Shown here: one piece after another, positions 1-11,690 of the stretch
Layout of the letters: the number at the start of each line of letters is the position of its first letter
Position numbering within the stretch: the stretch's first letter is position 1
NCBI GenBank assembly: GCA_037951165.1
Contig: JBBDHG010000160.1
Coordinates: 353,501-417,500 of the forward strand
DNA from: Lophius americanus
Lineage: Eukaryota > Chordata > Actinopteri > Lophiiformes > Lophiidae
DNA length: 64,000 bases
Direction: 5' to 3'
Translations under genes and position numbers: made by a program
The notes under the pieces: model-generated
What the model was told of the DNA's origin: nothing
Database searches by the model: none
Seen by the model: only the letters and a program-made list of their open reading frames with translations

Positions 1-401
1 AGAAAGCAAACAGTTACATTCTGTCCATCATGTGGAGAACATTGAAAATCTGAGAAAATGGGGCAAGTTAAATGAAAAAAAAGTGTTCGTGAAGAGGAAA
101 GAAATTAAATAAATAGTTCTTAAATATACTGTTGGAATTAAAAATGTATTGTATGTCTCTTGTCTAACTGTTTATACAATCTAAAATAAAGTTGTTATTG
201 GTTTAACCTGGTTTTTTGACTGTTTTGAGTGGATTTACACAGTACGGGTCAAAATGAACCGCAACATAATCAACGTAATTTTTTTCCAACATAATACAAG
301 GGCTTAAGTAAAACATCTTTCGCGCCTATATTTATAAGAAAATCTGTTTCACCTGAGCATATTTAATGAATAGATGCCTGTAAACCTACGTCAAAATCTG
401 T
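1..401. other. AT-rich intergenic sequence, no gene seen
   Basis: No ORF, splice-bounded exon or recognisable repeat is visible here. The part next to the tRNA gene (about 393-396 on the plus strand, AAAA) supplies a TTTT run just downstream of the minus-strand tRNA and so is probably its Pol III terminator. Confidence 0.5.
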
Positions 402-474
402 TGTTTCCGCCCGGTCTCGAACCAGGGACCTTTCGCGTGTTAGGCGAACGTGATAACCACTACACTATGGAAAC
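402..474 (-). tRNA. tRNA-Val (anticodon AAC)
   Basis: The reverse complement folds as a 73-nt cloverleaf without CCA. The anticodon stem TTCGC/GCGAA pairs perfectly around the loop CTAACAC, giving anticodon AAC. The A box reads TAGTGTAGTGG and the B box is a perfect GGTTCGAGACC, so internal Pol III promoters are intact. A TTTT run follows about 5-9 nt past the 3' end. It closely resembles the vertebrate tRNA-Val-AAC sequence. Two differences from the form I know are visible: the last acceptor-stem pair is A-C rather than G-C, and the T loop reads TTCGAGA. No intron is present. It may be a functional gene or a slightly drifted copy. Confidence 0.88.
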
Positions 475-1672
475 CTGTGCTGTTTACGGAGTAAATTAAG
501 CGAGTCAGAGTCATAAAGACAATTGCGGTAGTTTCATGTCGTGCAGCAAAATAAGATGAGCCAGAAGTTTATATCTGATAACAGATGAAGTCAGACTGTC
601 ATTAAACTTGTTACCATGGTACCTGGGAGTGAGCCAGATTTATTAGGCAATTGGCAAACTTAATATGTTGGTACAATTTTTTAGATTCCCTTATGGGTTG
701 AATCCAAAAGAACTGGAACATCTCATTAAATCTCTTTCACCTGAACATATTCAATGAACAGATGACTGAAAACCTACTTTTAAAAAACACTGTATACGCC
801 GGTCTGAAACAACACATACAATGTTCTGTCACATCTCTAGTAACAGGTCAACCATATATGTAGGAACCTTTGTCATGTTTTAAATGATGCAAAGGGAACA
901 CAATAAAGTGCTTTAGATAGCATGAGTCTCTCCAGTGCTTGGGATAACCTCCAAGTGAATATTTTGTTGGTGTAGCTGATGTCTATAAAGATGAAAATAC
1001 ATGAGGATCTGAATGACTTTGACAAACTCTGTTTTACAAATGATCATGGCTAAAGCCTGTTTGATATTTCTCTTTTCGCAAAACATTTTTGGTAGAAAAA
1101 TGCCTTTATAAAGAAAAAACTAATTACATCAGCACATGTATCTTATTTATTTATTCAAACGTGCATGCTGAATTTAAAACATTTGTAATTCCTCATTCAT
1201 TTCATTACATTTCCATTTTTGTCATCCGGTATCCAAACTTCTTGTACACAGTTTAAATGAACAGAATTCCGTTTGCTGTTCTATTTCCAGATCCCCATGA
1301 TGCCGCTCAGGATAAGTCATTACAGAAAATGGATGGTGCGATGGACAACAGAAGACATCTCACATACTTTCACAGATTTAATCATTTGACAGTTTGGTTA
1401 TTTGCACAACTTGATAAACCTGAAAACCACTTTAATCTTAAAATAACTTTAAAAGAAATAGATCAACAGGATGGAATCCTATTCATTTTGAAATCCGGAA
1501 ATGGTTATGAGATCTTTCCTAAACTCCACATGGATCCACAGGAAATCACAGACAGGAGCAGTTTGCAAAGAAAGTCAGAACTCCCTCTTGTTAAGACGTC
1601 TTGAGTTCAAACTGTGGGCCTATCAGGGCTTTTACCACTGGGATGACCAGGCAGGGGTCCCAGTTGACAGCC
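475..1672. other. hepacam 3' flank / probable 3' UTR, no protein gene
   Basis: This stretch lies downstream of the minus-strand hepacam tail. TTTATT on the plus strand at 1146-1155 gives overlapping AATAAA poly(A) signals on the minus strand, about 520 nt past the candidate stop codon. An open frame of 115 codons on the plus strand (1257-1604) has no recognisable similarity and lies antisense to the probable UTR. Confidence 0.35.
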
Positions 1673-1774
1673 TCAGAGATCAAAGGTTTTTCTACAACTG
1701 CTGTCGCACGGCGGGTTGTCAGGCTCTGAAGGAGATCCAGTACTGTTGCTGGAGGAGTCATCCATAGAGGAACT
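1673..1774 (-). CDS. hepacam: candidate terminal exon of the hepacam cytoplasmic tail
   Basis: On the minus strand a pyrimidine-rich acceptor (CTCTTGTTTTGCAG) precedes a Ser/Asp-rich 33-codon frame, SSSMDDSSSNSTGSPSEPD then NPPCDSSCRKTFDL and a TGA. The composition suits an acidic, Ser-rich cytoplasmic tail and the position is right for the last hepacam exon, but there is no clear alignment with the mammalian tail. The linking exon near 2225-2310 would be needed to connect it in phase: one acceptor choice (after CCGGAAAG) keeps phase 0 into this frame, another does not. AATAAA signals lie about 520 nt downstream. Confidence 0.33.
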   Translation of the reverse strand, partial: SSSMDDSSSNSTGSPSEPDNPPCDSSCRKTFDL

Positions 1775-4700
1775 CTGCAAAACAAGAGCACTTCAGGCAA
1801 AATCAATCCCATGGTATCAATTCCTGATTAAAAGTTAAAGTCAATTATGTAAAATAGTGTTAATGTATAAAAAGCTCCTATATTCTCTGATGTGAACACT
1901 CCGACCATCAGATAAAAGCCTTCTGTAACTCTGTGAGTTTGGAGGAGAAAAAGCTGTTGATGTTGAGATCAGGCAACAGTAATTGTTTTTGTGCGGAGCC
2001 CACACTACACACCTACATACATTGAGTAGTGAGACAGATACCTTTTGCTGCAGGACATAAAGTGAAGTTACTGTATTTATTCCATCATGCTTTGTTATTT
2101 TTGGAGGCACACCGTCTGTGGCAAAGCAGAAAACATTAAAGTTGCATTCATTTCTATTGATTTATTGTCCTCATATTATTAATTGTATTAATTCAGATTC
2201 AGAAAACCATACCTGTGTGAATGATTGGTGAGCGACGAGAGCGGCCACAAAATTTGGATATAGGCTTTCTTTCCGGATGTTTTGCCCTTAGAAAGATACA
2301 ATGGCATCAATGTGTTTGTTGTAATTCTAGTTCATTTGCACTTCTTTGTGTTTTCCCCCAAAAAACTTCTTACTTTTTGGAAGGCGTCCAACAGGCACAT
2401 ACTGTTACCAAGGTGATGAGAAGGAAAATGCCTCCAGTAGAGAGGATGATATAAAGGGAACTTCTTTCTGGTGGGACAGATAATTAACATAATCATTAAA
2501 CATAAAAAACAAACAAGACAGGATTTTACAGTTTATGATTGCTGAATATGAATTTATGAAAACTTGGAGGAAAACTTCATTCATGCATATTCTAAGCAAG
2601 GTTTGATTGTTGTATTGGTCAGATGAGATGGATTAATTATCTCTATATACTAAACTTACCCGTGTCATCTTTTTTTGCAATATGCTAATTAGAGAAATCT
2701 ATGGTCTATTCCTCACATTAATACGTTGCGAAAAAACACCATTTCTATGACTCTTATGACTAAAATCTCTACATCCAAACATTCAATGTAACAATCTTTT
2801 CTCTCTTTCAACCCCCTATGTGCACATTAAAGACTCCTGGAGGATTATCCCTTTGTACATAGAAAAAGTTCATTCTAAACATACTTGAACAGTGGAATTT
2901 CTTTTTTCAGCTAATTATCAAACACTAACTAGCACAAAGTACTGAATATTATATTCCTTTTATTCAAAGGTAAGGCCGGCATATATACTATCCAGATGGA
3001 AAGTAACTGAAAGTTCTTTGCAGACAAGAACATTAAAAGATTTTTTTTGAGTTGACACATAAAGGCATCAACAGTTAAATTAATTTTTACACATTAAAAT
3101 AACTACATCATTGTTTAATCAATCTTTAACTTAATTTTGGATTTAAAAGAAAGTTACTGTTCAAGTTGTTTTAAAATCACAGGAGAAAATGTACATTTAA
3201 ATTTAACCAATGATTATATTTAATTATTTTTAGCTTTTTATTAGCATATATTTTTACTTATGTCCTGATATTTTTTGTTTTTATTGTTGTTTCTGTAAGG
3301 TGACATTGAATCTCCTAAAAGGCACCCCTAAATAAAATGTATTATTATTATTATTATTACTCTTGCCGGCACTCCAATATCTAAATTTGACGGAATGACT
3401 TACTGTAGACAGCCAGTCTGATCGGCAGGCTCGTCATGTTGCTCACTGGATTCTCCACTGTGCAGCTGTAGACGTCATCATCTGCCATCCCCACCCGCGT
3501 GATGGTCAAGACCTTCTGGTCAGGTGACAACATGAACCTGGTCACATTGACCAGAGGTTTCCCCCCTTTGAACCACCTGTATGTCGCCCTGGTGCCATTC
3601 TCGTGGGAGCAGTTGAGGATGACGTTCTCACTGAGCTCCAGTACTGATGAAGACTCTATGTGGATGTAGGGCCTGGATATTGATTCTGAACATGAACAAC
3701 AGTGGTTTTCAGCATCTCATTAGATACAAAACAGTCAACAGGCTGTCCACCATGTCTGATACCACAGGTATGATGTACAATAGTATCAATGTCTAATCTA
3801 TACAAAATCTCAGACCATAGCGGTACAAACATGTAGATACAGTGCGGTCAAAAAGTATGGGACCTTCCCCTGGTTTCTCCTTTTATTTGTATCTCATATT
3901 AAACTGTGTCCAATCTGACAATGTTCAAATATGATTAACATTAAAACAAAGGCAATCTGAGTAAACAACCTAGCCCTAAATCACCAGTGCAAAATAAGTA
4001 TTAACCCCGTAGCCAGTTGTTCTTCCTTCTGCAGCAGTAACTGCAACCATTATCTTTCTGACCCAACCATGTCCACCTGTGCCCTCGAGCCCTTTCCTAC
4101 GGCCCTAGGGAACTAACATCTCTTCCATCAGTCCCCTGATCACCGCTGTAATAAACCAATCCCTCTTTGTTCCAGCTGCCCTAAAAGCCGCCATAATCAG
4201 ACCACTCCTCAAAAAACCTCCTCTCGATCGCGAAGTTTTTGCTAATTACAGGCCCATTTCCAAACTCCCATTCCTCTCCGAAGTTCTGGAAAAAGTAGTT
4301 GCTGCCCACCTCCAGGACCACCTCAAATACAACAACCTCTTTGAAACCTGTCATTCTGGTTTTCCGCTCCGCCCACAGCACAGAAACAGATCTGGTTAGA
4401 GTCACAAATGACTTACGGATGGCAGCAGATGCTGGTTCACCTTCCCTCCTGATTCTCCTTGATTTGTCTGCTGACTTCGACGCTGTTGACCATGGAATAC
4501 TCCTACACCGCCTACATCACACCACTGGACTCACTGCCACCGCCCTAAACTGGTTTCAATCTTACTTCACCAACAGAACAGAAAACACTTCCCTTGGCCG
4601 TGTCATCAGTCGATATGGACTCTCATTCCATTGCTACGCTGATGACACGCAAATCTACATAACAACTGCGCAGCCTCTCCATCCTTATCGTTATCATCAT

Positions 4701-7700
4701 CTCCCCTGTCAGCCCTCCGCGCATGTCTGGAGGAGATAAAGGTGTGGATGAATAACAACTTTCTCCAGTTGAACAACTCCAAACCGAAGCAATTTTAATT
4801 GGCAACCGACATTAGACCTGGTCTTCCTCCATAACCAGTATTACCTTCTCTGGTCACCAACCTCGGCGTAAGATTCGACCCTCAACTAACTTTTGAATCC
4901 CACATCAAACACATCTGCAAAATCTCCTTTTATCATCTCAGAAATATTTCCACTATTTCACTCACCTTGAGTGATGCTGAAAAGCTGGTCCAGGCATTTG
5001 TCTCCTCCAGACTGGATTACTGTAACTCACTTCTCATCGGGATCCAAAATAAAAGTCTTCAAACACTACAATATGTTCAAAACAGTGCTGCAAGGATCCT
5101 GATGAGAGTTCGTAAACACGAACACATCACCCCCGTTCTTCATTCCCTTCATTGGCTTCCCATCTCCACCAGGATTGATTATAAGATCTCTCTCCTCACT
5201 CATCAGTGCATCCATGGTAACGTAGCCCCCTACCTGAAAGAACTACTCACCCCACTGACCTCAACACGATCCCTCCGTTCTACCCACTCATACCGCTTCC
5301 TCCTTCCCCGGACTAAGCTCAGCACCATGTGTGATCGGGCCTTCTGTTCTGCTGCCCCTCGTCTGTGGAATGTCCTCCCTGACCGTCTGAGGGCTCCACA
5401 GATGACTGACACATTTTAAAAAGGACAAATAACATTGCTGCTTTTTGATCATGTTTTTATATAGTTATTTTTATGTTTTTTATTGATGCTTTTATCTGCT
5501 TTTACCTTGTAGCAGTTTTAGATTTGATCCAAATGTAAAGTGCGTTATAAATTCAATGTATTATTATTATTATTATTATTATTAGTTGTGATTTAGCTTC
5601 GACTCCCAGACTGATGGCCTCACACACGAGTCTTCTCCGTTTGTAGATGAAATGTGTATCACTATGGATCTGTTGAGTCACAACTTTTATGAGCTAACAT
5701 CATCCAATAATATCAGCTTCACTGTTTTACTGATTGGGTTTTAACATGAGAGTTATGAAACTATGTCAACCATTACAAAGGAAGAATAAAGTCATTGATT
5801 TGCAAGTCAAAAGTACCTTTCAAATCATAAAAATCAAAAAAGACTTAGTCTGAAAGTAAAGCTAAAAACTGTACTGTAAAAAATTATGCAATTAAGGGTT
5901 GTTCATTTTGGCTGATGGACACATTAATACTTTGTAGACGGCTCTTGAACATCAGGTAGTTTTAGGCTATCCGTTGACAACGTGCTGCATTCTCAGTGGT
6001 AGAGTGGGCAGAAATGTCCTTTCTGATCCAGACATTCTTGCTGTCACCTACTCTTCTTTGGGATACAGGTGACCTTCACAAGGGCTTCAGTGGGGCAGGG
6101 ATTGAATTCACACTTACACCTTCATATCATATAATATATTGGGGGGCATTTCACAAAAACACACTTGCCTGTAAGATGTAATAATTGAAAATCTGTCTCC
6201 CTACGTGGTCTTCAACATTCTGTGCTTGCCCAACGACGTGTTAAAGCTTAATTTAAATTTACTGTGGTGTAATTACATTACCCTGCCTCACCTTACCTCT
6301 TCCTACCTAACCCTTTCCTTCCCTTCACTAACCATAACCTACGCTATTGTACTCTGCCGTACCTAACCTAACCTAACCTCAACAAAACCTACCTTCACCT
6401 ACCTTTTCCTAATCTGACTTTTCAGTACCATGACCTACCCTACATTACTCTACGGCACCTCACATTACCCCACCTAACCCTACCCATCCTTAACCTACCC
6501 TATGAAGAAACAGGAGTGATTTTACTCAATATTCATTATAGAATCATGCAACAGAGCCTTTCCTCCTACCATCTACAGTTAGCGTAATGCTGCCGTCTCC
6601 TGTGAAGGTGTCGTCTGTGATGGAGATCTCCACGTCATAAGTTCCTTCATCAGAGAGTTTGAGGTTGTGAAGGAGCAGAGTCCCATTCTCAAACACCAGG
6701 ATGCGGTCACGATACTCAGGCCTCAGGGTCCCGATGATGTCAGTCCCGATCGACTGGACAACAGTGACAGGCTTCTCTCTCTTGAGCTGCCACTTGATGA
6801 CGGGCAGGTCGAGACTGAAACTGTGATAGTGGACGGACATAACGGCCTCCCCTCCTACCGTTCCTTTGATGAGAGTGTTGGGGATGGTTATGTTCACGGC
6901 AAGAACCCCACCTGCAGAAAAACAAACCAGAAAGCTTCTTGTGTTAGATGTCCACACCATTAGAGTTAATAAGAGATAACTGATACAGAATGAATGTACC
7001 TCTTGGCTAATAAACTCTGTGACATACATTAATCAGCCGTAACATTAATAACCAGTGACAAGTGAAGTTGATAGCATTATCTAGTCACAAAGGCACCTGT
7101 CAGAGCAAGGGATATGTAAGGCAGCAACTGAACATTTTGTCCTGAGTATGATGTCTTGGAAGCAGGAAAAGCGGTCAAGCATAAAGGTCTGAGCAACTTT
7201 GACCATGGCTGAATTGTGATGGCTGGATGACTGAGTCAGAACCTCTCCCGTACTACAGGTCTTGTTTTTTCCTCTCAATCTGCAGTGGTTAGTAACTACC
7301 AAAAAGGGCTAAGGGACTGGTAACAGACTCATCCGTGCAGAAGGCTCATAATGCGCAAAGGGAGTGAATGCTAGCCTGTATTTTTCTGATCTAGTAGTTT
7401 GCCTGGTCTGACTAGTCACACTTTCTTTTACACCCTGTAGACCTCTAGGTGCATGTGTTTCCTGTCTGGAGAGGAGTCAGCACCCTACTTCCACATTGAC
7501 CAAGTTCCTCTGTTTTTGGAAACGGTATTCCCTAATGGCAGTGGCCTCCTTCTAAAAGGATAATGCTCGAAAACACACTGCAGAAATGGTTCAGCGATTG
7601 CTTCAGGAACACAACATTGAGTTCAACATGTTGACTTGGCCTCCAGTTTCTCCAGATCTCAAACCAAACAGCATCTTTGGGATGTACTGGACAAACAAGT

Positions 7701-10526
7701 CCGACCCCTGGAGGCCTCACATCACAACTTCCAGTACCTGGAATGGCCTGCTACTAATGTCTTGATACCAGATACCACATCACACCTTCAGAGGTCTGGT
7801 GGTGTTGATGCCTCAACAAGGTCATAACTTCATTGTGGCCAACAGGTGAGGCTTTTATTCCAGCATGAAATCACAAAAGCTACCCACCCATCCACCATTC
7901 CAGCCTACTCATGCTAACAGTATGTCTTGTTCTGTAAAGGATATGCTACTTACTACACCCACGTACATTGCCAGTTTGTGGATGTGAACGTAATTTGTCA
8001 CGGGTCTGACTATATCGTTACGAATAATGAGGATTTAAGCACACAGGCGAGACGTATATATGCAACCGGTTCAGGTATAATTACACAGAATGTGTTGAAT
8101 TTAACTCTATTTACGTTGTTAACTCTATTACTGTAAGGACCTCTTCTTTGTTTTGTATGTAAGACATGTCCTAGTCCCATCATTATTTCTTCTGTATTGG
8201 TATCCCAATATTTATTGTTTTTATCCCCTAAACTCGCCCATTTTGATTCCCTCACCGGAAATGTTACAACTTCCTTGTTTTTACTTTGAGTCATCATCCA
8301 TTGACATCCTTTTACTTCTGTAGAAAAGATACATTATTTCGTAATGGAACATGTTACATTATTAATTTCTTATCTTCAGACATATATTTTCATGTCAAAA
8401 TGATGATGTAATAAAACTGTGGTTTTTCAAAACCTAGCTAACAGAAGCTAATGACTTACCGGTCCCTATTTCCTTTTTTAAATTTCATTCATTGAATAGC
8501 TTGACAGGATCGTATGCTTCTACACTGAAGCAGGGGTCTTTTAATATTTCCAGACTATCAATGGAGAACGTCTCCAAAGAGATTCCCGGTCCCAAAAATT
8601 ATTAACACAAGATGCAGAATTTCACCAGTTAAATATATTTTTCATTAGTAACCACATAAAACAGTTTAGTGAGAGATACAGCGGTCAAATGAAGGCTAAT
8701 ATGGATGTCTGGACATCAGACACAATCTATGCTGTAAACTGGACCCCGCTTGCATGGCACATTGACGTTACCATGGTAACAGCTGTCAGTCCTTGGGATG
8801 GGCCGGCATGAGCTAACAAAAGTGTGGATTGTTTGTTCGAATTTCCTTCTTGGCAGTTCATGAAAAGGCGCTGGGAGGAATCCAGATGCCATGTTAGCTT
8901 TGCAGAGACTGAGTAGTTCAGTGACTCTGCAGCTCGCCACAACAATAAGACAACAGTGACGAGACACAGCTGAAAATACTAAAAGTTGTTCTCATCACAG
9001 CAGCACAGTGTGCAGCCAGTGGGACAATATTGCAACGGGTGGGGCCGACACTGTAAGAGCACCCACGTAATCTGATGTCACCAAACATCCCGACAACAAA
9101 CACCGACTTTGTAATGTCAGTATTTGATTTTCAGAGGGGGGTTTCATGTTCTTACATACTTTGTGCTGATATTTACCATGTTATACATAATTATACATAA
9201 TATTTAGAAATGAAAGATATAATTAAGATTAAATATGGTCAGACCTTTGTGGTAAAACCATTGGACCCTTTCCTGGTTTCTTCTATTGCCAGATCTTCAA
9301 GCAAGAATCAACTTAAAATAACCTGAGTGAACAAAAAATGTAAGTTTAAAATTATAGTTGTATTTACTAATTCCACGAAAAGTATTTTCCCCCTGAGAAA
9401 TACAATTTTAAAACTACTAAACTGCATTAGGAACTAGACCCACTTAAACTTGATCCCCACCAGCCCTGTTCAATCACATCGCCGCTTCAATAGACCATTT
9501 TCAGAAGCAGGAAGTTTGTTCCTACGTCTCACCAGTCGTACACTATGCCAAAAACAAAAAGAATTCCTGAAGGTGAGTGAAATCCATCAGTCTGGGAATG
9601 TCTGTCTGAATTTACCAACAACACACCTTCATGAAAGTTGAAGATATGGGTCCAGTTCCATCTGGTTGGAACCCAGAATTCCACTAGAAGAACCGATGGT
9701 CAAACATGGAGGTGGCAGTAGAATTTAGTCGTGATGCTTTGGGACCAGGACAACTCACAACAGGGAGGGTAATTTGAATTCTCTACCAGGAAACTCTGAA
9801 GCAGAATGTCAGGTCATCAATCGGTGAGGATCATGAAGTGAGAAAATGACCCCAAGAAGAAGAGTGAGTCCACTTCTGAATATATAAATACAAATTTAAG
9901 TTCTGGAGTGGATTAAATGAAATGATCACTTGTACAAAATAGTAGTGTTTACTTAATTTGACGTTGTTTTTTTGTTAAATTCCTTTATTTGAAGATCAGA
10001 CACAGTGTAGTCCTGAAGAACCGGTAAGAGGTCCAAACATATCACTCGTACAATACTTATATTAAATATATAACTCCTGCCGTTGGTATTTCTGAACCCT
10101 TTTCTCGTACTCAAAAGAATAACCTTGTCAGTTTTTGTAGATAATACTGAACATTTTAGTTTTTATTCCCCGAAAAAAAAAGCGCCCCAGCAGATTGTTG
10201 ACTAATCACGGAGAAATCTGAAAATTGTAATGTTTTTCATTCCCTAATACGGAAACAAACTTCTGATCAGATACGTTTAATCATCTTGGGAATATAGAAC
10301 ACTGTGTTTGAGCTTAAAATCTGTCAAACACAGTGCATAAATATACAAGTGAAACCTCAGATTACTGTTTTCAGTAATCAGTGCAGTCTCTTCATATCAG
10401 CAAATTCCAATCATGTTTTGAAAGATGTAAATCGGACATACCTGAACTGAAGGAACCAAGACACGCCAGCAATAAAATCTTAAAAAGGATTCTGGTTTCG
10501 ACAGACGCCTCCGTCTCTGCCTTCAT
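1673..10526 (-). CDS. hepacam: hepacam: GlialCAM-type Ig-superfamily cell adhesion molecule
   Basis: Single-pass Ig-superfamily adhesion protein of the HEPACAM/GlialCAM family, which in mammals acts at glial junctions with MLC1 and ClC-2. Minus-strand coding exons seen: 10526-10442 (start ATG plus a hydrophobic signal peptide, LFKILLLACLG), 6911-6570 (V-type Ig: VNITIPNTL, KWQLKREKPVTVVQSIGT, YRDRI, SDEGTYDVEISITDDTFTG), 3685-3404 (C2-type Ig: LELSENVILNCSHENGT, SPDQKVLTITRV, DDDVYSC), and 2467-2374 (transmembrane helix SSLYIILSTGGIFLL and stop-transfer CWTPSKK). Splice phases join exactly (1, 1, 1, then 2). About 268 residues are certain. The cytoplasmic tail beyond is uncertain; candidate tail exons lie near 2225-2310 and at 1673-1774. 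The human-type tail motif NSLEYMD was not found. The fish has two or more hepacam-like genes, so the a/b paralogue is not assigned. Confidence 0.85.
3290..3361 (+). repeat. 3' terminal stub of an L2-like LINE
   Basis: The block ends in a run of ATT trinucleotides after CTAAATAAAATGT. This is the same type of tail that closes the longer L2-like copy at 4075-5584 and is typical of 5'-truncated teleost L2-type elements. It lies just 3' of the hepacam C2-Ig exon on the other strand. Confidence 0.45.
3838..4073 (+). mobile_element. Tc1/mariner-like terminal fragment (second family)
   Basis: It begins with a terminus reading CAGTGCGGTCAAAAAGTAT followed by a non-coding segment (TCTGAGTAAACAACC, then AGTATTAACCCC). 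A diverged relative starts at about 9236. It belongs to the common teleost Tc1-like group whose ends resemble CAGTGCTGTGAAAAAGTATT. It is truncated by, or nested against, the L2-like copy that starts near 4075. No transposase frame remains. Confidence 0.45.
4075..5584 (+). mobile_element. L2-like non-LTR retrotransposon, decayed ORF2
   Basis: Translated fragments on the plus strand match the reverse transcriptase of teleost L2/Maui-type LINEs: ANYRPISKLPFLSEVLEKVV, then SPSLLILLDLSADFDAVDHG, then ALNWFQSYFTNRTE, then the catalytic box HCYADDTQIYI. The C-terminal part follows in another frame as SSRLDYCNSLLIGI, SAARILMRVRKHEHITPVL, and WLPISTRIDYKISLLTH. Frameshifts and stops separate the pieces, and the segment between the RT fingers and the YADD box is deleted. 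The copy ends in a run of ATT repeats. It lies in the hepacam intron between the two Ig exons, in the opposite orientation to the gene. Confidence 0.85.
6290..6505. repeat. degenerate CCTAAC/ACCTA-rich tract (telomere-like)
   Basis: About 215 bp on the plus strand consist of drifted five- and six-base units such as CCTAACCTAACCTAACCT, ACCTACC and CACCTAACCCTACCC. The units resemble but do not equal the vertebrate telomere repeat CCCTAA. The tract lies in the hepacam intron immediately 3' of the V-Ig exon. Confidence 0.6.
7032..7915 (+). mobile_element. Tc1/mariner-like element, internally deleted (family 1)
   Basis: The 5' end carries AATCAGCCGTAACATTAATA, a variant of the GATCAGCCATAACATTA terminus seen repeatedly in this window. 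The interior keeps stretches of the Tc1-type transposase gene, for example the region around TGGAAACGGTATTCCCTAAT and, near 7630-7700, the segment TTGACTTGGCCTCCAGTTTC with CTGGACAAACAAGTCCGACC. The middle of the gene is missing and the frame is broken, so it is inactive. It lies in hepacam intron 1. Confidence 0.75.
9236..9885 (+). mobile_element. Tc1/mariner-like remnant (family 2)
   Basis: A terminus similar to that at 3838 (TTGGACCCTTTCCTGGTTTC) is followed by decayed transposase sequence: AACATGGAGGTGGCAGTAGA, GATGCTTTGGGACCAGGACA and GAAGCAGAATGTCAGGTCAT. The same segments appear in the copy at 53930-54545. No open frame remains. Confidence 0.6.
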
Positions 10527-11019
10527 CTTGGGTCTCAAATGTCGTGTTGGTCCCAGACGAGCAGCATGATCTGTGATTCTGAGTGGCCAGAGAACACTGT
10601 CGCTCATTCAGACTCTGCTGGCACCGAGTACATGTTGTTCTCAGAAGTCAGGACAAAAGTGTGTGAGTGTTTGTGTGTCTGTGTGTCCGTTTTGTCTTTA
10701 ATAATATTCTTAACCCAAAAAAAAATTTGTTGATGTGTTGATTTTGAATTTCGATAAATAGCCGGATTAACCCTTTTATGTCCTGCTCAACTGTTTGATT
10801 CAGGACATTTTGAGTCAGTATTTCTTATTGAAAAATGTGTGCCAATGCACTGAACATTATATTATATAAATATATATATATATACCTGGCCTCAAGGCCG
10901 CAAGGCCGGACCTACTGGCCGCAAGGCCAATACCATACGGCCCCTCCGTCGCCCAAACACTCTACTGCTTAGTCTTAAGGAGTCAGTTTTGAGTGCCTCT
11001 GTTACACCATTGTTTGTAA

Positions 11020-11225
11020 GTTTTACAAGGACGTTCAAACGGGAGGAGACCCAGGAGTAGACCCAGGAGTAGACCCAGAACTTGTTGGAGGGATTATATA
11101 TTTTATCTAACCTGGAGCGCCCCGGTCCCCTCAAAATGAGCAGGAGAGGGTTGCTGGGGAAAGGACCGTCTGGAATGTATGGTTATATAAAATATGAACA
11201 TATTTTTGTATATGGATGGATGAGA
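11020..11225 (+). mobile_element. 3' end fragment of an APE-type LINE
   Basis: The fragment parallels the end of the larger LINE copy at 55462-56870: GACGTTCAAACGGGAGGAGA then a partly duplicated GACCCAGGAGTAGACCCAG, the GGAAAGGACCGTCTGGAATG segment, and a terminal ATGGATGGATGA. It is 5' truncated and non-coding. Just upstream, GGCCGCAAGGCC-type short palindromes (10893-10935) are present. Confidence 0.45.
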
Positions 11226-11379
11226 TTGTCCTAAACTAATTGATTTGCTCCATGCATTAGAAAATGAATGCATGGAGTTAAAAATACAGATTAAACTTCA
11301 ATTTTTCTCAGTACAGCAGTTTACATTTCACTTCTTTAGTTTGCTCAATTTTATATTAATTTTTGTGGCATGTGAAACC

Positions 11380-11690
11380 TTTCTGGGGGACTCTTGCTCG
11401 GCCTACTCTGAGGGTATATCACTGGTTGCTCTTCTGTAGACCAATTGTGGTAGGTTCTAACCACTGCAGACCAGGAACTCCCAAAAAGAGAGGCAGATCC
11501 GGAGATATTCTGACAAAGTTGTCAAGTCATCACAATTTTCACAATCGCTCAGATCCTTAAAACATCAACCTCAGGTCCAGATGTTCACTCACCTCATAAC
11601 ATATCCCATCCACTGATTGTTGCTATGGTAACAAGACGATCAATCTCATTCACTTCCCCTGGCAGTTGTTATAATGTTATGGCTGATCAA
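11380..11690 (-). mobile_element. Tc1/mariner-like end fragment (family 1), reverse orientation
   Basis: The right end carries TAATGTTATGGCTGATCA, the inverted form of the family-1 terminus. Inward sequence (CAAGTCATCACAATTTTCAC, TCGCTCAGATCCTTA) is the reverse complement of the N-terminal part of the transposase gene. The rest of the element is absent. Confidence 0.6.

Noticed and set aside
1257..1767. Plus-strand frames of 115 and 88 codons
   Set aside because: No recognisable domain, no splice context, and they lie antisense to the probable hepacam 3' end.
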